Assembly (NCBI GenBank): GCA_938023085.1
Contig: CALHDP010000019.1
Location: 1 to 9,712 of the forward strand
Source of the DNA: an uncultured Collinsella sp.
GTDB taxonomy: Bacteria > Actinomycetota > Coriobacteriia > Coriobacteriales > Coriobacteriaceae
Direction: 5' to 3'
Length of the DNA stretch: 9,712 nucleotides
The number at the start of each line of letters is the position of its first letter. The stretch's first letter is position 1. Positions 1 through 5,184 of the stretch are shown one piece after another. The notes under the pieces were generated by a model, which did not search any database, had not been told where the DNA came from, and worked only from the letters and a program-made list of their open reading frames with translations. A program made the translations under genes and the position numbers.

Positions 1-17
1 CTGACACGATATATAGC

Positions 18-1208
18 ATGAGTATCGTATTGTCACATACCACTGCAAAAGCGGTCTACCAGGCCGCGCATTCGGTGTCTGCGAAAGGCATCGAGTCCTG
101 TAGTCCTGCCGCGATTTACGGATCATGTCCCACCGGAACGCTCCTTGACGCAGCCGCAGAATGGCTCACCAAACATGATGTTTCCCTCGACGCAAATGGT
201 TCCCTCGAGGTGATGGTGTTTGATCGCAGGAATGCGCGCTATGCAATGAACTGTCAATGCCACGTTTCTTCAAAACGATTCTCGAACTCACGCTTTATAG
301 AGCTCAAAGATGGCATCTTCGTTGTTGGCGTTGAGCTTTGCGCACTTCAGGCCGCCACCTATCTTTCTTTTCGCGAACTAGTGGAGTACTACTTTGAACT
401 GTGCGGCGCTTATTCCCTTGGAACCGACTCTTCCACCTCCTATACCGAGCGTTTCGCGCTCACCTCGACCGAGAGGTTAAAACAGTTCTTTAATTCCATT
501 ACCAGATGCGACGGTCTGGCCCTTGCCCGAAAGGCGATCCAATGTGTGCGCGACGGATGCCGGTCTCCCATGGAAACGGCATTTGTCATGATGCTAACGC
601 TGCCCAAAAGCGAAGGAGGGCTTGGTATTAAGGGAATTGAGACCGATTACGAGGTGCAGGTCACCGCTGCCGCAAAGAATCTCACGAGGCGCAAAAAGTT
701 CTTTATGGATGCGTATCTAAAGAAATCTCGCACAGACATTGAATACAACGGTTTTTATCATGACGCGGAAGAAGACCGCGCCATCGATGAGGAGCGCAAG
801 AATGCACTTGCGTCCATGGGGTACGGAATCATCACCGTCAGCCGTTATTCCTTTATGCATGCCAGCTCTTTTGTTAGGGTCATGGAAGCAATCCAGCGGA
901 AAGAGGGCGTACGCCCCTCGCGTCTGCCAAAAGACTTTCAAATCATGCAAGAGGACCTGAGACAGTTTGTGCTCAGAAGGTTTATAGAAGAGAAAAAGCG
1001 AATTCAGAAGCAGCTTCGCCAAGATTCCGAAGAGCGTCAACGAATCGACCTCGAAAAAGCAGCACTCGAAGGCATCACGCTGGATGACCCGACAATTAAT
1101 GAAGTTGCAGCAATCGATGACATGCAGACTGTCGAATCCGACAGCCCATCATTTGCCCAAACAAGCAGCCTCGCGCCCGAGGGCAAGGTCTTCGGGGCCG
1201 GAAACTAG
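18..1208 (+). CDS. AbiEi/DUF559-like protein with Vsr-type nuclease-like C-terminal domain
   Basis: A 396-aa protein of no firmly known function. Residues about 30-135 resemble the middle part of AbiEi-type proteins: a beta-rich stretch, then a helical segment rich in L, E and F around 117-130. Residues about 185-290 look like a Vsr/DUF559 PD-(D/E)XK fold. E186 begins a helix, D231 and E242 (in IEYNG, 241-245) sit where the family has its acidic pair, and D257-ER-x-x-x-L-x-x-x-G matches the helix after the core. The tail (about 320-396) is charged and probably coiled, then disordered. Family knowledge suggests a DNA nuclease or defence/toxin-antitoxin role; activity here is inference. There is no clear Shine-Dalgarno before the ATG, and the frame stays open to the left window edge, so the true start may lie outside. 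The gene is visibly more AT-rich than its neighbours, which fits an accessory, transferred gene. No partner gene lies downstream. Confidence 0.72.
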   Translation: MSIVLSHTTAKAVYQAAHSVSAKGIESCSPAAIYGSCPTGTLLDAAAEWLTKHDVSLDANGSLEVMVFDRRNARYAMNCQCHVSSKRFSNSRFIELKDGIFVVGVELCALQAATYLSFRELVEYYFELCGAYSLGTDSSTSYTERFALTSTERLKQFFNSITRCDGLALARKAIQCVRDGCRSPMETAFVMMLTLPKSEGGLGIKGIETDYEVQVTAAAKNLTRRKKFFMDAYLKKSRTDIEYNGFYHDAEEDRAIDEERKNALASMGYGIITVSRYSFMHASSFVRVMEAIQRKEGVRPSRLPKDFQIMQEDLRQFVLRRFIEEKKRIQKQLRQDSEERQRIDLEKAALEGITLDDPTINEVAAIDDMQTVESDSPSFAQTSSLAPEGKVFGAGN

Positions 1209-1212
1209 CCCG

Positions 1213-1235
1213 GCTAACAAGGTGGGTACCTTAGC
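1213..1235 (+). terminator. Weak hairpin after nuclease-like gene
   Basis: AAGGT (1219-1223) pairs with ACCTT (1228-1232) around a GGGT loop, and GCT/AGC pair outside it across a 3-nt bulge. It begins 5 bases after the stop codon. No T-run follows, so intrinsic termination is doubtful. Confidence 0.25.
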
Positions 1236-1237
1236 GA

Positions 1238-1452
1238 CGTGCAAAAATGCGAGTATTCAGCAGAGCCGGGTGTCTATCACCCTCGAGTGGATCCAAATGT
1301 GAAGCGAAATCACTCTTGCGTTAGAGCGTTAGGCAACATTTGAGGAAGAACTCATCGGATTAACACCCTAAGATAACTCTTGAACTGCATTATATGGCCT
1401 GCAATAAATTAGCGGACCCCCTATCGTTGCAGAATACTCCAATTTTTGCACG
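1238..1452. repeat. Imperfect 25-bp inverted repeat pair
   Basis: Positions 1238-1262 (core GTGCAAAAATGCGAGTATTC at 1239-1258) recur in reverse complement at 1428-1452 (core GAATACTCCAATTTTTGCAC at 1432-1451). 22 of 25 positions agree: two of the three differences lie side by side in the centre and one is near the end. The copies are 165 bases apart and no gene lies between them. They could be ends of a small non-autonomous element or paired binding sites. No flanking target duplication is visible. Confidence 0.7.
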
Positions 1453-1553
1453 GCTCAGGGGCACCCACCCCGGCATCGGCTATCAAAACCGCTCAGTCCG
1501 GGATCTCGTCCACTATTCCCCATCATTTTGTGCAACGAATTACCTGAACGTCA

Positions 1554-1581
1554 TTGACATATGAACATACACTCATATAAT
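1554..1581 (+). promoter_or_regulatory. Consensus sigma-70 promoter of the metal-efflux cluster
   Basis: A perfect -35 TTGACA (1554-1559) and a perfect -10 TATAAT (1576-1581) are separated by 16 bases. Transcription should start near 1588. The spacer and -10 are covered by the first 20-bp palindrome, and the second palindrome covers the start region, so a bound repressor would block this strong promoter. Confidence 0.88.
1559..1578. promoter_or_regulatory. ArsR/SmtB-type operator O1
   Basis: The palindrome ATATGAACATACACTCATAT has perfect 6-bp outer arms (ATATGA/TCATAT). This is the form expected for SmtB/CzrA/CadC-type repressors, which bind imperfect palindromes built on ATATGAA/TTCATAT half-sites. 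It overlaps the last base of the -35, the spacer and half of the -10. Confidence 0.8.
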
Positions 1582-1593
1582 CGGAAGCAAGTT

Positions 1594-1613
1594 ATATGAG
1601 CGCATGTTCATAT
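1594..1613. promoter_or_regulatory. ArsR/SmtB-type operator O2
   Basis: ATATGAGCGCATGTTCATAT matches the reverse complement of O1 at 18 of 20 positions. It lies 35 bp downstream of O1, just past the predicted transcription start and ending 14 bases before the sensor start codon. Two sites offer cooperative repression by two dimers. Confidence 0.8.
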
Positions 1614-1627
1614 GAAAGGATATTGCA

Positions 1628-1993
1628 ATGAGCATCCGCGTTGATGAAACGAAACCCGACATCGAGGCCACCGAACCCGCGATCCCCACCACCTGCTCGC
1701 CCGAGGACCTTCCCGACGAGGAGCTTCTCTACGACCTCGCCGACCTGTTCAAGGTCTTCAGCGACACCACGCGCATCAAGATCCTCTATGCCCTCATGGG
1801 CCGCGAGCTCTGCGTGGCAGACATCGCCGAAGCGACCGAAACCTCGCAGTCCGCGGTGTCGCACCAGCTGCGCACACTCAAGCAGTCGCACCTGGTTAAA
1901 TTCCGGCGCGACGGGCGCAATATCCTCTACTCGCTCGCCGACGACCACGTCTACACCATGCTCAACCAAGGCATGAGCCACATCTGCGAATAG
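1628..1993 (+). CDS. ArsR/SmtB-family metal-responsive repressor
   Basis: A 121-aa winged-helix repressor that should release DNA when it binds metal. The core runs from about residue 35 to 103, with the recognition helix in TSQSAVSHQLRTLK (72-85). Aligned with SmtB, the alpha-5 zinc ligands D104, H106, H117 and E120 all appear with a constant +1 offset: D105, H107, H118, E121. The alpha-3N pair C61/D64 appears as C62/D65, and C23 is a possible N-terminal partner. The CadC/ArsR-type CxC is absent (C62-V-A64). This favours zinc (perhaps also Cd or Co) over arsenic sensing; the metal is inference. Start chosen for AAAGGA (1615-1620) 7 bases upstream. It is first in the cluster, ahead of the HMA and pump genes, and is probably autoregulated through O1 and O2. 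Confidence 0.93.
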   Translation: MSIRVDETKPDIEATEPAIPTTCSPEDLPDEELLYDLADLFKVFSDTTRIKILYALMGRELCVADIAEATETSQSAVSHQLRTLKQSHLVKFRRDGRNILYSLADDHVYTMLNQGMSHICE

Positions 1994-2056
1994 CAACCAA
2001 CCACGGTACCAGCGCGGCCTGCACCCAAGCCGCAAATACAGAGAAAGGAACCCACC

Positions 2057-2275
2057 ATGAAAAAGCAGTTTAAGCTCGACGAAATCGACTGCGCCAACTG
2101 CGCGCGTGAGCTTCAGGACGAGCTGGCCAAGCTCGAGGGCGTCAAATCCGTGTCCGTCAACTTTATGACCCAGAAGCTGACGCTCGAGGCCGATGAAGCC
2201 GAGTTCGACGAGGTCCTCGACCGCGTTGTGGAGTTCACCGCCGACGCCGAGCCGGACTGCGAGATCATTCTCTAG
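2057..2275 (+). CDS. Stand-alone HMA metal-binding protein (CopZ-like fold, putative metallochaperone)
   Basis: A 72-aa soluble protein that fills one heavy-metal-associated (HMA) domain and nothing else. The metal loop is D11-C12-A-N-C15-A near the N-terminus, followed by a helix (LQDELAKLEGV) and the SVSVNF strand typical of the ferredoxin-like fold. In most Zn/Cd-exporting P-type ATPases this domain is fused to the pump N-terminus; here it is a separate gene 100 bases before a pump lacking it. It probably delivers metal to, or regulates, that pump (inference). C-terminal acidic residues (DAEPDCE) and a third Cys, C68, could add ligands. The Shine-Dalgarno AGAAAGGA lies at 2042-2049. The gene follows the sensor gene after 63 bases with no obvious promoter of its own, so co-transcription is likely. 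Confidence 0.9.
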   Translation: MKKQFKLDEIDCANCARELQDELAKLEGVKSVSVNFMTQKLTLEADEAEFDEVLDRVVEFTADAEPDCEIIL

Positions 2276-2296
2276 CCCAGGTTTTCGCCAACCCGC

Positions 2297-2320
2297 AAGG
2301 CCGCGCTTGCCGCGGCCTTT
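2297..2320 (+). terminator. Hairpin between HMA and ATPase genes (terminator or attenuator)
   Basis: AAGGCCGCG (2297-2305) pairs perfectly with CGCGGCCTT (2311-2319) around the loop CTTGC. The 3' arm ends in TTT only, so it is either a leaky terminator or an mRNA processing/stability stem. It would lower readthrough from the sensor/HMA transcript into the ATPase gene. Confidence 0.55.
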
Positions 2321-2332
2321 GCTCGCGAAATT

Positions 2333-2352
2333 ATATGAGCGAGTGTTCATAC
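2333..2352. promoter_or_regulatory. ArsR/SmtB-type operator O3 ahead of the ATPase gene
   Basis: ATATGAGCGAGTGTTCATAC matches O2 at 17 of 20 positions and ends 23 bases before the ATPase start codon. Its position suggests a second repressor-controlled promoter for the pump. Only a weak promoter candidate is seen (TTGCCG at 2307-2312, 18-base spacer, TTATAT at 2331-2336), and this overlaps the preceding hairpin and the operator edge. Confidence 0.75.
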
Positions 2353-2375
2353 ATTCAAATGGGAGGATACGAGTC

Positions 2376-4328
2376 ATGGCCACCGCCGACCCCAAGAAAA
2401 AAAAGAAGAAGCGCAAGAAAAAAGAGTCACTCGAGCATAAGCGCAACCGCATCCTGGTAGCGCTGGGCATTTTTGCCGTGGTGTACGCCCTCGATGAGCT
2501 CGGCACCCTCACTGCCGCATTCGGCACCCCGGGCGACATCTACGCCAGCTTCGCACTGTTCCTCGTGCCTTTTTTGATTGCCGGCTACGACGTGCTCCAA
2601 AAGGCATACAACAACATCCGCCGCGGCAAGGCGTTCGACGAGAGCTTCCTCATGGCCGTCGCGACCATCGGCGCGTTTGCCATGGTGCTCTTCCCCGACA
2701 CCGACCCGCACATGGCCGAAGGCGCCGCCGTCATGCTGTTCTACCAGGTCGGCGAGCTGTTCCAGGCATACGCCGTGGGCAAGAGCCGCAAGTCGATCAG
2801 CGCCATGATGGACATCGCGCCCGACTACGCCAACGTCAAGCAACCCGACGGCACACTCGAGCAGGTCTTCCCCGATGACATCGCCGTGGGCACCATCATC
2901 GTCGTCAAGCCCGGCGAGCGCGTGCCTATCGACGGCGTCATCGTCGAAGGCGAGACACAGCTCGATACCGCCGCGCTCACGGGCGAGTCAATCCCCCGCC
3001 CGGCCAAAACCGGAGACGATATCATCAGCGGCTGCATCAACATGACGGGTCTCATCCACGTGCGCACCACCAAGCCATTTGGCGAGTCCACCGTCGCGCG
3101 CGTCCTGGAGCTCGTAGAAAACGCCAGCGAAAAGAAGGCGCACACCGAGAACTTCATCACGCGCTTCGCCCGCGCCTACACGCCCGCCGTCACCGGCGCT
3201 GCCGCGGTACTCGCGCTCGGCGGCGGCTTGGTCACCGGCGCCTGGTCCGACTGGATCCTGCGCGGCCTGACCTTCCTGGTCGTCAGCTGCCCGTGCGCGC
3301 TCGTGATCAGCGTGCCGCTCAGCTTCTTTGGCGGCATCGGCGGCGCATCCAAGCTGGGCGTCCTCATCAAGGGTTCTAACTATCTCGAGACGCTCGCCGA
3401 TGTGGACACCGTCGTCTTTGACAAGACCGGCACCCTCACCAACGGCACGTTCTCGGTGGTCGCGGTGCACCCCGAGGCTGGCTACACCGAGCAGTCGTTG
3501 CTCGAGGTCGCAGCCCTTGCGGAGTCGTTCTCCGATCACCCCATCGCGCAGTCTGTGCGTGTCGCCTACCAGGGCGAGGTCGACCCCAAGCGCGTTAGCG
3601 ACTCCGCCAACGACGCGGGCCACGGCGTGACGGCAACCATCGACGGCAAGCACGTCGTCGTCGGCAACGCCAAGATGCTCGCCGCGGCCGGAGTCGAAGC
3701 GCCCGATTGCGAGGTCGTCGGAACGATTCTGCATGTGCTCGTTGACGGCGTGTACGCCGGCCACATCGTGATTGCAGACACTGTTAAGGCCGATGCCGAG
3801 CAGACGATCCGCGACTTGCACGCCGCCGGCGTCAAGCGCACCGTTATGCTCACGGGCGACCGCGAGGAGGTTGCGGCGTCTGTGGCCAAGCAACTCAGTC
3901 TCGACGAGTTCCACGCGCAGCTGCTACCGGGCGATAAGGTCGAGCGTGTTGAGGCGTTGCTCGCGGCCGAAAGCGGCAAGGGCAAGCTCGCCTTTGTCGG
4001 CGACGGTATCAACGACGCACCCGTGCTTACCCGCGCAGACGTTGGCATCGCCATGGGCGCTATGGGCTCGGACGCCGCAATTGAGGCGGCGGACGTCGTG
4101 CTGATGGATGACAAGCCGTCCAACATCGCCCGTGCCATCCGTGTGGCGCGCAAGACCATGGCGATTGTTTGGCAGAACATCATCTTTGCGCTGGGTATCA
4201 AGCTGCTGATCCTTGTGCTGGCAGCGCTGGGTATCGCCAATATGTGGCTTGCCGTGTTCGGCGACGTAGGCGTGGCGATCATCGCCATCCTGAACGCCAT
4301 GCGCGCGATGGGTGTCAAGAACCTGTAG
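2376..4328 (+). CDS. P1B-2 type Zn2+/Cd2+/Pb2+-exporting ATPase (CadA/ZntA family), without N-terminal HMA domain
   Basis: A 650-aa inner-membrane pump that exports divalent soft metals using ATP. It starts with a lysine-rich stretch (K7-K16, one Arg) in place of the usual HMA domain, then TM1 (about 24-42) and the CadA-type segment EGAAVMLFYQVGE. Visible landmarks are TGES (202-205, actuator), CPC (305-307, transport site), DKTGT with phosphorylated D349, HP (388-389), MLTGD (491-495) and GDGINDAP (542-549). K609 and D630 lie 21 residues apart, as do K693 and D714 of E. coli ZntA, which with CPC define the P1B-2 zinc/cadmium/lead class. Start chosen for GGGAGGA (2361-2367), 8 bases upstream; the frame is open further left but overlaps the HMA gene and O3. 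It probably works with the HMA protein and is derepressed by the ArsR-family protein. A run of eight A (2397-2404) encodes part of the lysine tract. Confidence 0.96.
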   Translation: MATADPKKKKKKRKKKESLEHKRNRILVALGIFAVVYALDELGTLTAAFGTPGDIYASFALFLVPFLIAGYDVLQKAYNNIRRGKAFDESFLMAVATIGAFAMVLFPDTDPHMAEGAAVMLFYQVGELFQAYAVGKSRKSISAMMDIAPDYANVKQPDGTLEQVFPDDIAVGTIIVVKPGERVPIDGVIVEGETQLDTAALTGESIPRPAKTGDDIISGCINMTGLIHVRTTKPFGESTVARVLELVENASEKKAHTENFITRFARAYTPAVTGAAAVLALGGGLVTGAWSDWILRGLTFLVVSCPCALVISVPLSFFGGIGGASKLGVLIKGSNYLETLADVDTVVFDKTGTLTNGTFSVVAVHPEAGYTEQSLLEVAALAESFSDHPIAQSVRVAYQGEVDPKRVSDSANDAGHGVTATIDGKHVVVGNAKMLAAAGVEAPDCEVVGTILHVLVDGVYAGHIVIADTVKADAEQTIRDLHAAGVKRTVMLTGDREEVAASVAKQLSLDEFHAQLLPGDKVERVEALLAAESGKGKLAFVGDGINDAPVLTRADVGIAMGAMGSDAAIEAADVVLMDDKPSNIARAIRVARKTMAIVWQNIIFALGIKLLILVLAALGIANMWLAVFGDVGVAIIAILNAMRAMGVKNL

Positions 4329-4344
4329 CGTTCTTGGGCTATCC

Positions 4345-4471
4345 GGCCGGGACCGGGCTTGGTTTTGAAAACGTCCTCGCGCATGAGGCCCGTCCTTCCT
4401 GCTCCTGCGGAGCAACGGAAAGGCGGGCCTCGCGCTGCGGACTGTTTTCAAAACCAAGCCCGGTCCCGGCC
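4345..4471. repeat. Large nested palindrome between convergent genes
   Basis: Outer arms 4345-4372 and 4444-4471 are perfect 28-base reverse complements. Each contains its own small palindrome, GTTTTnAAAAC (4362-4372, 4444-4454). Inside, 4385-4399 pairs with 4417-4431 (13 Watson-Crick pairs, one G-U, one mismatch). At the tip TGCTCC (4400-4405) pairs with GGAGCA (4409-4414) around a TGC loop. The element folds almost end to end on either strand. It begins 17 bases after the ATPase stop and has no T-run, so it is not a classical intrinsic terminator. It may be an intergenic palindromic repeat, a miniature element or a bidirectional transcription barrier. GTTCTTGGGC occurs just outside each end (4330-4339, 4491-4500), which hints at a duplicated flank. 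Confidence 0.85.
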
Positions 4472-4605
4472 TGCGGTAACATCGCAGGCGGTTCTTGGGC
4501 ATCGCTTGCTGGCAGGGTTCCTTTGCTGAAATGGACTTGGCCGAAAGGGCCGCTGGTCCCAGTCGCTGGTTCGCGCTTTGCGTGAACTCCGCGCTACTGT
4601 GGGAC
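4470..4605. other. Further small stem-loops between the palindrome and the DtxR-family gene
   Basis: No gene is seen. CCTGCG/CGCAGG (4470-4475/4483-4488) and GGCC/GGCC (4539-4542/4548-4551) make short stems. GTCCCA (4556-4561) pairs with TGGGAC (4600-4605) and encloses TTCGCG/CGTGAA (4570-4575/4581-4586, one G-U). The last lies right after the DtxR-family stop codon on the minus strand and might help end that transcript, but it has no T-run. Confidence 0.35.
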
Positions 4606-4607
4606 AG

Positions 4608-4997
4608 TTAGGCTTCTGTTGTTGGACCCGCTACATCTTCCCGTCCCAACATCGCCCTCAGCTTCTCAAAGCTTTCCTCGCTCAGGCAGTGCTCCATGTG
4701 GCAGCCCTCTAGCGACGCGACCTCAGCCGAAACACCCGCATCCTCCAGCAGCCCCACGAAAAAGCAGTGACGCTCCCACATTTGGCGAGCGACCTCCAGA
4801 CCACGCTCCGTCAGATGAACGTCGCGCTTGCCCATTTCGACATAGCCGCTGTTCTCCAACGTCGCCATGGCTTTAGAGACGCTCGCCTTGGTTACGCCGA
4901 GGTACTCCGCAACGTCGATCGAGCGCACGATGCCCTGACGTTCCGACAGAACGTAGATCGATTCGAGATAGTCTTCTCCGGATTCACGTAGGGCCAT
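4608..4997 (-). CDS. DtxR/MntR-family metal-dependent transcriptional repressor
   Basis: A 129-aa short-form member, without the C-terminal SH3-like domain of DtxR/IdeR. Residues about 5-65 form the winged helix (SIDVAEYLGVTKASVSKAMATL is the helix-turn-helix) and 66-118 the dimerisation/metal domain. Compared with B. subtilis MntR, D9 and E12 replace D8 and E11, H77 is H77, and E102-H103 match E102-H103. The position of MntR E99 is C99, giving C-x-x-E-H as in DtxR (C102, E105, H106). It is thus MntR-like at the N-terminus and DtxR-like in the metal helix, so Fe2+ or Mn2+ are both possible. Start chosen for GAAAGG (minus strand, 5004-5009) 6 bases before the ATG; an upstream in-frame start at 5150 would translate through the operator region. 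It is monocistronic and converges on the ATPase gene. No target genes are in the window. Confidence 0.92.
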   Translation of the reverse strand: MALRESGEDYLESIYVLSERQGIVRSIDVAEYLGVTKASVSKAMATLENSGYVEMGKRDVHLTERGLEVARQMWERHCFFVGLLEDAGVSAEVASLEGCHMEHCLSEESFEKLRAMLGREDVAGPTTEA

Positions 4998-5021
4998 GGG
5001 CCGCCTTTCGCGATGATTGCT

Positions 5022-5104
5022 AGTTAGCCTTTGGATACTTTCCACGGCTAACTTTACCGCAAAAGTTGCCCATGTCTTACTACTTTGTCTAAAAGTTAGC
5101 CGTG
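5022..5104. promoter_or_regulatory. Cluster of GTTAGCC half-sites upstream of the DtxR-family gene
   Basis: A 13-bp perfect inverted repeat lies at 5043-5055 (CACGGCTAACTTT) and 5092-5104 (AAAGTTAGCCGTG). A further AGTTAGCC at 5022-5029 pairs with GGCTAACT at 5046-5053. A degenerate copy at 5061-5074 agrees with 5091-5104 at 11 of 14 positions, exactly 30 bp away. The half-site resembles the TTAG(G)C cores of DtxR-family operators, so an autoregulatory operator read on the minus strand is the likely role. The promoter itself is not clear: AAGACA-16-TAAAGT on the minus strand, between the half-sites, is only a weak candidate. Confidence 0.6.
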
Positions 5105-5124
5105 TTTCACAAAACGTGCGGGAC

Positions 5125-5161
5125 GAAAACAAAATGGGGACGCCCCGCAAGGAGTGTCCCC
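5125..5161 (-). terminator. Intrinsic terminator of the ABC-F/HAD operon
   Basis: Read on the minus strand, GGGGAC (5161-5156) and the following GC-rich bases pair with the segment ending in GTCCCC (5141-5136), an 11-bp stem with one mismatch and one G-U around a TTGC loop. It is followed by ATTTTGTTTTC. It lies 24 bases after the HAD gene stop codon and is a good rho-independent terminator. Confidence 0.85.
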
Positions 5162-5184
5162 AGGCGCCGGGTGCCGGCCCGCAG

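Larger units (their letters stand above)
1209..1553. other. Gene-free stretch between nuclease-like gene and metal-efflux cluster
   Basis: No convincing coding region is seen on either strand in these 345 bases. They hold a small hairpin just after the upstream stop codon, a long imperfect inverted repeat (separate entry), and AT-rich patches such as a weak TTGAAC/ATAAAT pair near 1380-1409 with no gene behind it. The base composition is lower in GC than the metal cluster, like the gene to the left. Confidence 0.6.

Noticed and set aside
1219..1230. AAGGTGGGTACC resembles the T-box antiterminator bulge
   Set aside because: It lies just after a stop codon, with no specifier-loop structure upstream, no terminator alternative and no tRNA-related gene downstream.
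1380..1409. TTGAAC-18-ATAAAT promoter-like pair
   Set aside because: Weak match and no gene or RNA structure follows before the strong promoter at 1554.
2193..2375. Upstream extension of the ATPase reading frame into the HMA gene
   Set aside because: The extension would pass through the hairpin and O3 and encodes low-complexity sequence out of frame with HMA; GGGAGGA before 2376 gives a clear start.
1592..2539. A 315-codon minus-strand open frame across the sensor, HMA and ATPase starts
   Set aside because: It runs antisense through three well-supported genes and their operators; no domain is visible.
4169..4585. A 138-codon plus-strand frame through the large palindrome
   Set aside because: It overlaps the end of the ATPase gene in another frame, and its remaining part is the translated hairpin.
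4998..5150. N-terminal extension of the DtxR-family protein to an upstream ATG
   Set aside because: It would cross the operator repeats and adds residues unlike the family; the 4997 start has a good ribosome-binding site and matches the MntR N-terminus.
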